NCBI GenBank assembly: GCA_905397405.1
Contig: CAJPVJ010000119.1
Coordinates: forward strand, 1-38,657
Source of the DNA: Oppiella nova
Lineage: Eukaryota; Arthropoda; Arachnida; Sarcoptiformes; Oppiidae
DNA length: 38,657 bases
Direction: 5' to 3'
Shown: positions 24,301 to 34,829 of the stretch, piece by piece
Layout: each line of letters begins with the position of its first letter
Position numbering within the stretch: position 1 is the first letter of the stretch
Made by a program: the position numbers and the translations under genes
Notes under the pieces: generated by a model
The model's input: only the letters and a program-made list of their open reading frames with translations
Told to the model about the DNA's origin: nothing
Databases searched by the model: none

Positions 24301-25064
24301 TGGCGAAGTTCAGACCAGCCATACAGTCCTGTCCGCACAAATCAAACACAAAATACAGTATTAGAGCACCGGTATGTCAAACTGGTATCACACTAAGCTA
24401 TTCTTGGACTAAATGTCTCAATTTACACACAATATTGTCATTTAGGGGTATATTTGTATACAAAATATAGATCATAAACACTATTATAATTGAATTGACA
24501 TTAAAGGGTGTGTTTCATTGGCTATAAAACTGGTGGTAACTATAGATATATCACAAGAAATATGTCTTTACGTGAGCCTCGAATGTATGGAAGAACTCTC
24601 GGGGAGTGTTGTACTGAAACGTGTTATACAACTCCTGCTCCCAAACCAATTGCTGTCTCTGAAGACATAACAGATATACCAATTAATTAGTGATCAAACG
24701 TGTGGCTCAACTGAGACCATGAGTTGATACATACATCGAAGTCGTAAACCCTTATAAAGTAGGATCTCTTGGGGTTGTCTTTGACGAAACAGACCACTCC
24801 TGTGCACCGGATCTGCCATTTCGCGTGATGGGGCGCCTCCGTCAGCAACAGCTGCACCACTGATGTCGATAGTGTCTACGAAAGGGATAATCGGTGTCAC
24901 AAATGGTTTATCACCAACTGATCTACCAATTGGTGGCCAACACTTACGGCACACTTCTTGCCCAATAGGCTGAAGACTACATCGTTTTCCTCTCTGGACA
25001 GCAGTAATGATGGCGTGTTTTCTGGTGGTAATGGTCTGCGGTTTTGATGATAATTAGTGGCCAT
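21351..25064 (-). CDS. WASP: WASP/N-WASP actin nucleation-promoting factor, six exons
   Basis: Exons 25064-24948, 24875-24735, 24658-24572, 24328-24232, 22630-22568 and 22405-21351 join in phase at GT-AG sites to give 519 residues, close to N-WASP (about 505). The WH1/EVH1 domain (about 15-147) includes ENDVVFSLLGKKCA, KDNPKRSYFIRVYDFD, LVWEQELYNTFQYNTPREFF and DCMAGLNFAN. A lysine-rich stretch (about 188-200) precedes the CRIB/GTPase-binding region, DQIGAPSNFQHIQHIGW (203-219). A proline-rich segment (about 286-413) precedes two WH2 actin-binding motifs, SRSALMDQIRRGNQL (414-428) and PRNALLNQIKQG (448-459). The central helix LKEALMRAMNERNRAI and an acidic tail ending DEWDD complete the VCA module. 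In known WASPs the CRIB autoinhibits VCA until Cdc42 and PIP2 bind, then VCA activates Arp2/3. The ATG at 25064 (CAAATGGCC) is the first Met of the open frame. The 1.6-kb fourth intron holds a GA microsatellite. Confidence 0.95.
24173..24198. repeat. (GA)n microsatellite in a WASP intron
   Basis: A GA tract of 26 bp, beginning about 33 bp inside the fourth WASP intron from its donor at 24231. On the transcribed strand it is a CU tract close to the 5' splice site. Confidence 0.93.
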
Positions 25065-26561
25065 TTGGTCATCGCTTGAGTACACGAGTGAATGGGGTTT
25101 TAGTAAATGATAAGCATTTATAACTTAATACACTATATATTAGTAATAACTTGACGAATAAAATTTCTATTAAATAAAAACTTTTTTCAATATAACTGTA
25201 AATATATTTAACAAATAATTAAGTGTTTTATTAATAAATAGTTTGCTATTTGTTTCACACGTTTTCAACACAAATAGCACATTATGTTGAGTGGAAATGC
25301 CTTTGAGTGCCTTATTATGTGATAATAAGGATTTATTTTCACTAATCAAACGATAAGTGTATTTAATCTGAGGGTATAATTGATTAAAATATGATACAAA
25401 TTTATAATGTATGTTGCTCGTTTGCCATAATCAAATAAATCCTTGTGGTATTCAATTGCATTAAAAAGCTGTCATTTAAAGGCATTTGTATAATATTTTT
25501 GCAAAATAACTCATTCAACAAAAATGTCATGTGTTTGCAGTTTGCTAGACGTTCAATGGTTGGTTAGACATCTATTGCCCGGCATTTAGACTAATGTAAA
25601 GAATCTCATTATTTTAACATAAGATTCTGTAGTGGTTTAGGGTTTTGTATACAGAATTATGTTACAGAATATTCATGAGAAAAGCGTTAAACTCAACCTT
25701 TTTTGCCTATTATAGTCACTATCGAAATATTTGCATTGAATTCCTATGCGTTTAGTGTATGTCTGATAAATCATAGACATATCCCTCGTGTTATCTAATC
25801 CTATGTCACACTAATTATTGATATTTTATAAACACATTTAGTTTTGATAAATATTTAAATTTTTCATTTTTGAACATTGCAATTTATGTAAAGCTATAAT
25901 GAGACATTGCACTTATTTTACATAAATATTTATAAAGTCATTAATTATTTCAAAGTAAACTCATTTTTGTGACTTTGACTTCTTTTCGGTGAAATTTGTA
26001 TAGATTTTTATCTCATATTGTTTTGTAAGAATAGACTTCAGTAATTATTTCATATGAATTCCATTGCTAAGTAAATATTAATACAAATATCCTTATTAAT
26101 AATACTTAAATAAGTTATTATACTTAAAATAGAGATTTAATAGCTTATAACGAAATTTCAAACTATTATTAGTTTAACGATTGCCTACTGTTTATTAGTT
26201 TTTAATGTAATTTTCTTATATATTCTTACTGTATTAATACCGTATATGCAGTAAATGTACAGTATTTTCTATACTGTATATTCATAATGACGTGTAAGTC
26301 ATAAACAGGATAAGCATTAAGCTAATTGTTTACAACTAAAAATGATTAGTAAAGTGTTTGAAAATAATATCTCATAATTAGACACAAAGGTGTAATAAAT
26401 ATACCGTTAAATCAATCATAATTTTCCATAAGTAAGATAAATACAGTATATTAAATAATTTGATTCAAGAATTTGTTTTTCACATAAAATAAATTATATT
26501 AAAACAATGATTACTCTTATATTTCTAATTAAATTTAGCTACAAAACATCTTAAGACTTAC
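25065..26561. other. AT-rich region upstream of WASP
   Basis: Non-coding by eye: AT-rich, with only short open frames. It should contain the WASP promoter and any 5' leader, plus whatever follows the orphan exon at 26562-26707. I could not identify a second exon for that gene here. Confidence 0.4.
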
Positions 26562-26707
26562 CAAACTTTATAAACAATTCTCGTGTGGCTGTAATTCTGG
26601 TGTTTAGTAAACAAGAATCCCAACGATTCTAATACCTGTTCACTCGGTATGCGAATATTGGTTACAAAAGCAGGCGTCGACACGTTATATGTTTGAAAAC
26701 TGTTCAT
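26562..26707 (-). CDS. Unrecognised first coding exon
   Basis: An ATG at 26707 follows an in-frame TAA and opens 48 codons ending at a consensus donor (TTTG followed by GTAAGTC at 26562/26561). The peptide starts MNSFQTYNVSTPAFVTNIRI and includes EQVLESLGFLFTKHQ. Base composition is clearly less AT-rich than the flanks and the codons look protein-like, so I think it is real. I do not recognise the family and see no domain motif. It ends with two bases of a codon, and I found no matching next exon between here and WASP. It could be the first exon of a gene whose remainder was lost or misplaced, or an alternative 5' exon of WASP (no phase support found). Confidence 0.45.
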
Positions 26708-27580
26708 TATTTAAATGATGAGAAAATCACAATAAGAAAGTAATCAATATTTTATTAATTGATAATCGATTTTACTTAAGAAATATATATTTCAGATCAC
26801 ACGTTAAAATTATAAATGCAAACTCTGGAAATGCAGTTTCATTTATGGTTGCTAACTTGTCTTAAGTTAATTTTGAGTCAACTTTTGAATTTATTTTATT
26901 TAAACTCAATTACATTTGCTTATAAATTATATACTACAATATATTGTCAAATTGAACAGTCAAAACCATCTTACATGTGGTTTTTATTTTTTACTGTTAA
27001 CAAATATTGCAATGAAGTTGTATTATTAAAGTTATATTGACTTATATAGCAATTATACTATACCTAAAATAAATCGATTCAATAGTTCCTAGAAATAGGA
27101 TTCCTTGAACTGCTTTAGTGTCTCAGTTTGTATTGCATTCATTATAAAATAGCAAATATTTGCGTTTGTGTGCCTCGGAATCATCAATTTTATAGATTTT
27201 AATTTTGATACCACAATTATACCAAAACTTATTGTAGTCATAGAGATATCGATATTAAAGTTTTATTAAGTTTTGAGATTTACATCATATACAAAATCTA
27301 ATGTGATTTGAATACATAACGCACATAAACACACTTATGATATACAGTAAATACATACTTTTTTTACTGCAATATTAAAATGTTTTTCTAATTTTGAACA
27401 TGATTAATAAGCAGGGTATTTAAGTAATTCTTATGCTATAAAAGGGAGATAATATTATAATTCTCTGTGAACATTAAGAAATACTTTTAATATCCACAAG
27501 TGATTAGTATTTTAATTAAACTTTACTTAAATTTATTTAAAATAAATGCCCAATATACAAGTTTCAAAAGGCATTGATTT
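26708..27580. other. AT-rich intergenic region
   Basis: Very AT-rich, with only short open frames and no motif I can name. Some of it may be the decayed upstream part of the MATH-BTB remnant. Confidence 0.35.
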
Positions 27581-27754
27581 GAGTTAAAAACACAGATTTT
27601 AATAAAATATATGGAAATATTTTGGAGAATCTTTTTAAATAAGTTAGTTTCAAAAGTTAATGTCATGGGTTTGATGAGCGACCGGTTGGAGCCTAAGAAG
27701 TCGGAACCAGTCATTGAAATGATGTCTTATACTTAAAGTTATTCTGAATCTTAA
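27581..27754 (+). pseudogene. Decayed MATH-BTB C-terminal fragment
   Basis: The plus strand reads ELKTQILIKYMEIF ... GLMSDRLEPKKSEPVIEMM then SYT-stop-SYSES-stop. This lines up end to end with the C-terminus of the MATH-BTB copy at 33822-34829 (EELKTKCIEFIAKNL ... GRLVTGLKSE ... MSYTYSYFE). Two stops interrupt it, and similarity fades upstream of about 27540. It is a degenerate fourth member of the family, lying on the opposite side of nicastrin from the tandem array. Confidence 0.55.
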
Positions 27755-28117
27755 ATCTGATCCAAACATGACTATAAAGACAACAAACAATTAAACTCTT
27801 ATGTCGTCACAAAATTATATTACATTTTTTGCTTAATTTGTGATTTTAATTTTTAATTTCATTTTTGCGAGGTTTTAGAATTCATATTCAAAATTATTAT
27901 TAAATGACTTTAATAATTCATATTATAATTGTGTATAACACAGATCAACTAATAAAAACTAAACTTTTAATAAAAGCTCTGAAATATTGAACTCTAATTA
28001 GAATTTATAATGTTTGCTTACTTAAATTGTTTTAAAAATGTTAATTTAAATCTTAGAATGTGTTTTTGTATTATATTTTTTGCAAAATAAAAACTTATTA
28101 ATATAAAACATATGAAA

Positions 28118-30920
28118 TTATGACTCGTTTAGGGAATTGATCTCAATTTCTCTATCGGATGATTTGCTACCAGCGGTGCCATCCTTATGGAAAAGCTCTT
28201 TGCTATAGCTTTGAATCATTTTGATGACCAAAAATGATACAATTAAGACACTGAGGCCTATGAACAGCTCCACCCACTGAATAGTAGGACTGGCCATAAG
28301 GAATAGCCGTACGGACGCGTCGCCGACTATACTCTGAGTCCATGAGGAATATCGACCCGTATTTGTAATCCCTTTGTCTTTATAATCGGTAAATGCGGGC
28401 GAATTTGTGATAACCTTTAGAGTTTGCGACCGAATACAGGTGCCGTTGAGCGACGGGCCTGGTATCCAAGTGTATTCATATCTCTAATGATAAATTGGTG
28501 CTAATTTGGTGTGAATTTTATAGCTAGACACAAACCTTGTTATTTTTAGTGTCGGTGCACTCTTTGTCAGTTGTTTTGACAACTTTTTCACCAGAAAAAT
28601 AAGACAATACATTGAAAGTAAATGCATGAAAGCCCCACAAATGAGCCACATTTGTCTGGAATTGAACTCCCAATGTATCTGCAAATTAAAATCAAATCAA
28701 ATATATTTTAATTTTGTTACTAAAGTAAATACTGAATATAAAATATAAATATTTTACTTTACAACATACTAACCATTTTTCTTGGTGCTAGTGCCAACCG
28801 TGTTAAATAGAGTGCAATTTGTGTTAATTAGGTAGCAATCGATTAAGTTTTGCACAACACTTTCATCCGCCACCAGTCGATCCGTTTGGTTCAGAGCTGA
28901 AGATTTATTATTAGACAATAACTGATAGATTGTGTTTGAGATCATTGTCGATATGTTTGCCAAATGTTTGGTGAGATTCTTATCGGTTTTGTTTAGTCTA
29001 TTGAAGTCGTCGTATAGACTGTTATAGAATTTATTCGTATATTCTTTGCGATGGTTAGCGATAACGACACCAATGAGTGACTCATTATCTTTGAGAAAAC
29101 TCTGGAGCGATGATGGAGGCAATGGTTGGCCATCTGAGACACTCTCAACCTCCAGACCCTGTAAACCATTTGCATTATCTTTGATGAGATTCTGCAAAGA
29201 ATTCAATTTGTCGTTTGAGTCCAAGTTTTTGTGTATAAAAAGTTTGCTATCGTTTGAGTGAAACGCCAATTGATTTAATTCAATGAAATGCGAGATATGT
29301 CTGGAAGTGATGGACGATATGTCCATCGGATCATTGATTTCGCTGGGAATGGGATCTTCAGTATAAAAAGTTTGCTATCGTTTGAGTGAAACGCCAATTG
29401 ATTTAATTCAATGAAATGTGAGATATGTCTGGAAGTGATGGACGATATGTCCATCGGATCATTGAATTCGCTGGGAATGGGATCTTCTTGAGGAAATTTG
29501 TTGGCATTCATGTTGAAGACCACAGAACTGGAACCGATGTAATCAAAGGCCTCGCCGTCGAAGAGCGCGAATAAGACATTCTTTTTGTCACCCATTTGTT
29601 TGATCCGATTCTTCACCTCTATTTGGTTTAATGTGTGGACGACTGATAGTAGGCTTATGACTGATGTGAGGGCTGAGTCGGCGCCGGGAGATATGCCACT
29701 GAACATCGAGAATGAGTCCAATCTTGAGGCCAACACTACCACTGAGTTATCACTTATGGACTCGTTTTTCGATGTAATCAATAGATTACTGAATATATTG
29801 TATGCTCTGAGGGGTCGACAGAATGGCTCTAAAAATGTATTAAATTTCGTTATAAAATAATTTAATATATCTATCGATGCCTTGCCTTTCATTACGAAAG
29901 AGATTGGACTGCTTTTAGTGTAGGACTTCCGCATACAAGTGACGGCATCCTTGGCCGCAAACATCTGCGACTTCAACTCAATGGCACAGAGAGGCCAACG
30001 GGAACTGAATTTCTTGAAACACTATTTTTCAATTGAATTAAATGTGATTTAATGCTAAAGAATGTGTAATTGAATTGAATGACTAACTCGTCTAATATCT
30101 TGAATATGGGTTTCATTTTTGATGTAAAACATAGGGAACGGCCAGTCGTTGAACATGAGATTCTGGTCGAGAATATCATTGTCTCGTTTGTCCACAACAT
30201 TCCACTTGTGTTGCGAACAGTGGCTGTAATTCTTGCAATTGATATAGAGATCAAAGTAGTGATTGGGACACGACTTGTCTGGTGAATGCGATTGCAATTC
30301 ATCCACTTCTGACTCCATGTCCATTAATAAGACACCACTTATTCTGTCTGACTTTGACTTCAATTTGTTGAGAGTTTCACTGAAAATAATTTTAGTTTTC
30401 GTTGACTTATTTATAAATTTACATAATTTTATAATTACTTACAAATTGAAATACTTGGGAGTCATGACTGCCACATAGACTTTGACTTCAATTTGTTGAG
30501 AGTTTCACTGAAAATAATTTTAGTTTTCGTTGACTTATTTATAAATTTACATAATTTTATAATTACTTACAAATTGAAATACTTGGGAGTCATGACTGCC
30601 ACGTATGGATCATATTTACCGGTGTTTAGGATTGTATTCAAGTCCTCATCACTGCTGACGATGTGAACTCTACCCACACTTCCCCTGTATTTGGCTATAG
30701 AAATAGAAATGTATACAAGTTTTTATAAGTTTATGAATACTGTATATATGTTAGAAAGCATTTAATCCAAGAATTATAATTTAATAAAAGTTATGTTTGA
30801 ATCAAATATATATCTCAATACATTGACATCCGATTTGATTCGTGACATTCAATCTGCGAACACAAAAGTACTTATTCTCCAAAGGCTTGTATATCTTTGT
30901 CTCAATTCTGTCACTAATTG
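28118..30920 (-). CDS. NCSTN: Nicastrin (gamma-secretase subunit), N-terminus missing, frame broken by duplicated blocks
   Basis: Six exons fit nicastrin: 30920-30822 (KIYKPLENKYFCVRRLN), 30694-30571 (GRVHIVSSDEDLNTIL), 30379-30088 (RISGVLLMDMESE ... CPNHYFDLY), 30021-28774 (RWPLCAIEL, RLDSFSMFSGISPGADSA, GEAFDYIGSS, QPLPPSSLQ), 28678-28536 and 28483-28118 (YEYTWIPGPSLNGTC, YSSWTQS, C-terminal membrane helix MASPTIQW ... VIKMIQ). Nicastrin is a type I membrane glycoprotein of gamma-secretase that gates substrate N-termini; the Glu and Tyr of GE-x-FDYIGS are present. A 128-bp direct repeat in the large exon (29233-29488) shifts the frame. Discounting one copy gives 1120 bp, which joins the next exon in phase and makes about 713 visible residues (human total 709). 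A second 128-bp repeat (30350-30605) duplicates an exon edge and a short intron. The signal-peptide exon is not found, so the product is partial at its N-terminus. Confidence 0.92.
29233..29488. repeat. 128-bp-period direct repeat in nicastrin exon
   Basis: Units start at 29233 and 29361. They match over 127 bp with two substitutions, then differ at the last base (29360 A, 29488 T). The repeat length is not a multiple of three and breaks the nicastrin frame. The left unit shares its variant bases with the inverted nicastrin fragment at 342-1036; the right unit does not. Confidence 0.95.
30350..30605. repeat. 128-bp-period direct repeat across a nicastrin intron
   Basis: Units start at 30350 and 30478 and match over 127 bp with one substitution (30475 A versus 30603 G). 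Each unit holds the start of one nicastrin exon, a 63-bp intron, and the end of the upstream exon. This creates spurious extra splice sites. Confidence 0.95.
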
Positions 30921-31343
30921 CTATAAAATACAATTAAATTCATTTAATAAACAGGAAATTTACTAAATTATGAATTTTTACAGAATTGAAATATACACAG
31001 AAATGAAATTAATACAATGTTTTGTAAATTCATTATGTTTGATTATAATTTATAAATTAAAATACTATACAATAATTGTATTACAATTATATCAAATAAT
31101 TTTATATTTTTGAATGCTTTCTAATTAACGCATTTCTATTCAACTTCGAGACAATTGAATACTAAACGTATAATAAGGAAGCGCTAAGATTTCAACAATA
31201 CTTTGAACGCGAGTTTAGAAATCAAATCATTTGCACGAATTTTGTCGTAACTGTCAAACACTAATCACTCACTCATTGCTTGTATTCAACACTGCATTCA
31301 ATTCACACTTTTTTCTCATTGTGTGTCCACTCGTGTCCTCAAA
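30921..31343. other. Spacer between nicastrin and the MATH-BTB array
   Basis: AT-rich. The last 80 bp before the first MATH-BTB start (CACTCATT ... GCATTCAATTCACAC ... GTGTGTCCACTC) recur upstream of the intact copy at 33.8 kb. The promoter and leader were therefore duplicated together with the gene. No nicastrin signal-peptide exon was recognised. Confidence 0.5.
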
Positions 31344-32245
31344 ATGTCTTCAGATTTGGTTTACAAGACTAGAGTTGTGCTCAAAATCGTGTCATTTTCT
31401 GATATGAAGGACACCACTCTCTACAGTGATGTCTTCCTCATTGGATCAGATGAATGGCAAATACAAGTCAATGACAGAGTGGAAGATAAGGATTATCTCA
31501 ACTTATATCTGCATTTAAAGAAAAGCAATGAGCCATCAGTGGTCACACAATACACTGTCTATTGTCTGGACTCACAGTATGAGACATTTGAAAGAGGTGT
31601 CACCCAAAAAGTTGTCATCAAAGTGACCAATGGTCAGGGTTGGCCTAAGCTTATTTGTTTCGCATCACTTACGGATCAAATGGACAAATATCTGCCCAAC
31701 GATAGCTTCACCATTGCTATGGATATCACAACTTATAAGACACTAATTGTTGGCATTAAACGAAAGCTATGTTTTGAGAACAGCTTTAATACCAAAGATC
31801 TCAATGACTGTCGACTCGTTGTCCAAAAGAAGGAGTTCTTCGCCTCGAAAGCCGTTCTCAGCACTCAATCAAAGGTTTTTCAGAAGATGTTTATGGATGA
31901 CATGACAGAGAAGAATACCAGTAAAGTTGTTATCCCTGACATCGACGCGATGTCTTCGAGGAGTTCTTGAAATTCATTTATTTCGGGACTTCAGACAAAT
32001 TGTCACAAATGGCGGAACAACTCATTTATGTGTCCGAGAAGTACAATGTGAGACAATCTCTGGAGAGTCAATGGCACCACTTCTTAGGAGACGACCAGAC
32101 GCTCATCAATAGTCTGGTAACTGGTCTGAGGAGTGAACCCAAACCAAAGCTGTCGATACAAATCATGTCTTTTACGTACAGTTACTCCGAGTCCGAAGTT
32201 GGGGCCGAAGATGAGTCTCAAAACGAGTCTAAAGCCAAACATTAA
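31344..32245 (+). pseudogene. MATH-BTB gene copy 1, frameshifted and internally deleted
   Basis: From ATG 31344 the frame encodes about 208 residues: a MATH domain (YKTRVVLKIVSF ... MDKYLPNDSFTIAMDITTYK) and the first half of a BTB domain (NDCRLVVQKKEFFASKAVL). It then ends in MSSRSS-stop. Alignment with the 33.8-kb copy shows a one-base loss near 31947 (ATCGACGCGATG versus ATCGACGCCGATA). The BTB continues in another frame (KFIYFGTSDKLSQMAEQLIY) but then lacks about 47 residues of the BTB-BACK boundary, jumping at about 32046 from SEKYNV to RQSLESQWHH. The C-terminal motif (MSFTYSYSE) and acidic tail follow. Intact homologues would recruit substrates to cullin-3 ligases, as SPOP does. This copy cannot make a full protein. 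Confidence 0.85.
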
Positions 32246-32434
32246 ATGTTGTAATGAATGGATGTCTTCAGTAAGACTTCAATTATCTGTCAAATTCAGT
32301 GAATTTCTTTAAATGTCTGTAATTTTAATACCATTTCAATATATCTTACATTTCATAACTATTTATAATTATTAATGTATTATGTGTTGAAAATCATAAT
32401 TTTTATAATCAATAGTAGAAAAAGTGATTCAATT

Positions 32435-32440
32435 AATAAA
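32435..32440 (+). terminator. Possible polyadenylation signal, MATH-BTB copy 1
   Basis: AATAAA lies about 190 bp after the last homologous stop codon. A similar signal at a similar distance follows the intact copy. AATAAA is common by chance in DNA this AT-rich. Confidence 0.3.
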
Positions 32441-32640
32441 AATATTTTCATTTAATTTAAATGTGCAAAAATTAATTGTAATGATTTTGTTATTAGCCAT
32501 GAATTGTGACAAATTACCTAATTTTGGCATTTAAAACAATTACTGATATTTTTGATATTTAAAAAAACTAAACTTATTTAACACGATATATAAATACTAT
32601 ATTTGCATTAAAATGGGTATTCAATCTGTAATATAAAAAA

Positions 32641-32695
32641 GTATTTATTCTCCAAATTCTTGTATATCTTTGTCTCAATTCATTTCGTTATAAAA
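32641..32695 (-). pseudogene. Remnant of nicastrin N-terminal exon in the BTB duplication
   Basis: GTATTTATTCTCC ... TTGTATATCTTTGTCTCAATTC closely matches the nicastrin exon sequence at about 30868-30912 (minus-strand peptide around IETKIYK ... ENKYF). It is too diverged and short to be functional. It lies upstream of the second MATH-BTB stub, as the intact exon lies upstream of the first copy. Confidence 0.7.
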
Positions 32696-32968
32696 AACAA
32701 AAATCATTAAAACATGAGTTTTTACTGAATTTAAATCTAATATAAAACCCTTTATTATAATTAAAATAAAAATAATTTAATTAATGAAAAATAGATTAAT
32801 TATTTAAATTTAAAAATATATATCTTGAGTAAAAAATAAGTAAATTGATTGCAATGTATTGAATAAACTTTTTAATAGTCATTAAAAGTGTAGTCAAGTT
32901 ATTGTTGGGGATAAGCATTGACTCAATGAATATGACATCCTTTTCACACAATTTTCACATTTCTATAC

Positions 32969-33205
32969 GAAGAGCTGAAGACAAAGTGCATTGAATTCAT
33001 TGACAAGAATTTGAGACAATCACTGGAGAGTGGATGGCATCACCACTTAGCCGATAACCAGGCGCTCATCAATACTCTGGTGACTGGTCTGAAGAGTGAG
33101 CCCAAGCCTAAGACGTCGATACAAACCATGACTTATACTTACAGTTACTTCGAGACTGATGTCGAATCTGAAGAGGAATCCAAAGACGACGACAAAATGG
33201 AGTAA
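32969..33205 (+). pseudogene. MATH-BTB copy 2, C-terminal stub only
   Basis: An open stretch of 78 codons before TAA encodes EELKTKCIEFIDKNLRQSLE ... GLKSEPKPK ... MTYTYSYFETD and an acidic tail. It matches the last quarter (BACK region and tail) of the intact copy. Immediately upstream the sequence matches the intact copy's distal promoter (CAATGAATATGACATCCTTTTCACAC ... TTTCTATAC). A deletion has therefore removed the leader, MATH and BTB coding sequence, with short homology at the junction. No start codon with a domain remains. Confidence 0.85.
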
Positions 33206-33382
33206 TCAATGGATGCCTTCATTAAGACTTCAATTATCCTTTAAAATTCTGTGAATTTCTTTAAATGCTTATAATTTGAATACCATTTCATTATGCCTTA
33301 CATTTCATATAATTATTTCTGTATTCTATGTTCAAAATGATAAACTGTATAATCATTAGTTGAAAATCTGATACTTTATGTT

Positions 33383-33432
33383 AAATTCTGTCATAATTTG
33401 CTATAAAAATAATTCATTTAATAAAAAGAAAA
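33383..33432 (-). pseudogene. Remnant of nicastrin exon/intron edge, second duplicate
   Basis: AATTCTGTCATAATTTGC followed by TATAAAA and ATTCATTTAATAAA matches the acceptor side of the nicastrin exon at 30904-30955. This marks the start of the third duplication unit, ahead of the intact MATH-BTB copy. Confidence 0.6.
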
Positions 33433-33821
33433 TTATTGATTAAAATGTGAAAAACAAGTATTTAAATATCAATTTACATAATTATAATTATCATACTATT
33501 AAAAATAAATAGTTAAAGCTTTAAAATAATCTTAATTCATAATACTGTACAGTATTTAATATTATACGATAGGAATAAATATGTTTCAATAGGTATTTAG
33601 TTGTATTAATGACTGCATATATCGTTATTAATAGTTTTTAATAGTTATTAAAAGTGGAGTCAATTTAGTGGAGGAGTAAAGGACTCAATGAATGTGACGT
33701 CGTTTTCACGCATTTCTATACATTTGTGTCGAAAACCTATTCTAAAGCCAAACACCAATCCATCACTCATTCAAACATTGCATTCAATTCACACTCTTGT
33801 GTCTCACTGTGTGTCCACTCA

Positions 33822-34829
33822 ATGTCCACAACAATGTCACCGCAATTGATCCATAAGACCAAAGCTGTGCTCAAAATAAGTCACTTTTCCTGTGTTGAAG
33901 ACAAAGAAGTGTTGAGTGATATCGTAAGCAACGGATCCGATGAGTGGCGGATCAGAGTGGACCCCAAACGCAAAGACGATGAATATGTCGGCGTTTATCT
34001 GATGCTAACCAAAGGCAATGAGACATCAGTTGTGGTGGACTTCAGCCTCTATATCGTGGACCCAATGGCGCGTCCATTGGCCCGAAGAAAGGCAAACAAA
34101 TGGGTGTTCAGTGACGTGAAGACCTATGGCTGGAAGACATTCATCAAACACTCCACACTCACGGAACAAATGGACAAATATATGTCAAATGATGTCCTAA
34201 CCATTGGCCTCGAGATCACCACTTATAAGACACTATCCGCGGGTGATATCAAGATTTTGTGCCTTAAGAAGAGTTTTAATGACAGCGAACTCAATGACTG
34301 TAAGCTTATTGTCGCCGATAAGGAGTTCTTCGCCTCCAAAGCGGTTCTCAGCTCTCAATCGGAAGTCTTTCATCAAATGCTCACTTCAGACATGACTGAG
34401 AAGAAGTCCAATGAAGTGATTATCGATGACATCGACGCCGATATCTTCGAGGAGTTCCTGAAGTTCATGTATTTCGGAACTTCAGCCAAACTGAATGACA
34501 TGACTGAAGAGCTTCTGTACGTCTCCAACAAATACATGGTTTGGGATCTGAAGAAGATTTGCGAGAATTTGCTTTTCATGCGAATCAATACCACGAATGC
34601 CTTCAATGTATTGCAAACTATGGATAAATACAATAACGAAGAGCTGAAGACAAAGTGCATTGAATTCATTGCCAAGAATTTGAGTCAAACACTGGAGAGT
34701 GAATGGCATCACATCGTCGGCAACGATAAGGCACTGATCGGGCGTCTGGTGACTGGTCTGAAGAGTGAGGACAGGCCTCAGATGTGGACACAAAGCATGT
34801 CCTATACCTACAGCTACTTCGAGGCTTAA
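33822..34829 (+). CDS. MATH-BTB (SPOP-like) protein, probable cullin-3 adaptor
   Basis: This single exon encodes 335 residues. The first in-frame ATG is 33822; a second at 33834 aligns with the start of copy 1 and may be the true start. The MATH domain (about residues 9-138: HKTKAVLKISHF, SDEWRIRVD, YGWKTFIKHSTL, DVLTIGLEITTYK) is the substrate-binding half. The BTB domain (about 155-255: SELNDCKLIVADKEFFASKA, VFHQML, IFEEFLKFMYFGT) would dimerise and bind CUL3. A BACK-like segment follows (ELKTKCIEFIAKNL, LESEWHHIV). Arrangement and length are those of SPOP-family adaptors. The protein ends MSYTYSYFEA at TAA; the next in-frame codons (DEPEDDHNM, then TAG) match the acidic tail of the sister copies, so a nonsense change has trimmed the tail. 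Its particular substrate is unknown. Confidence 0.9.
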   Translation: MSTTMSPQLIHKTKAVLKISHFSCVEDKEVLSDIVSNGSDEWRIRVDPKRKDDEYVGVYLMLTKGNETSVVVDFSLYIVDPMARPLARRKANKWVFSDVKTYGWKTFIKHSTLTEQMDKYMSNDVLTIGLEITTYKTLSAGDIKILCLKKSFNDSELNDCKLIVADKEFFASKAVLSSQSEVFHQMLTSDMTEKKSNEVIIDDIDADIFEEFLKFMYFGTSAKLNDMTEELLYVSNKYMVWDLKKICENLLFMRINTTNAFNVLQTMDKYNNEELKTKCIEFIAKNLSQTLESEWHHIVGNDKALIGRLVTGLKSEDRPQMWTQSMSYTYSYFEA

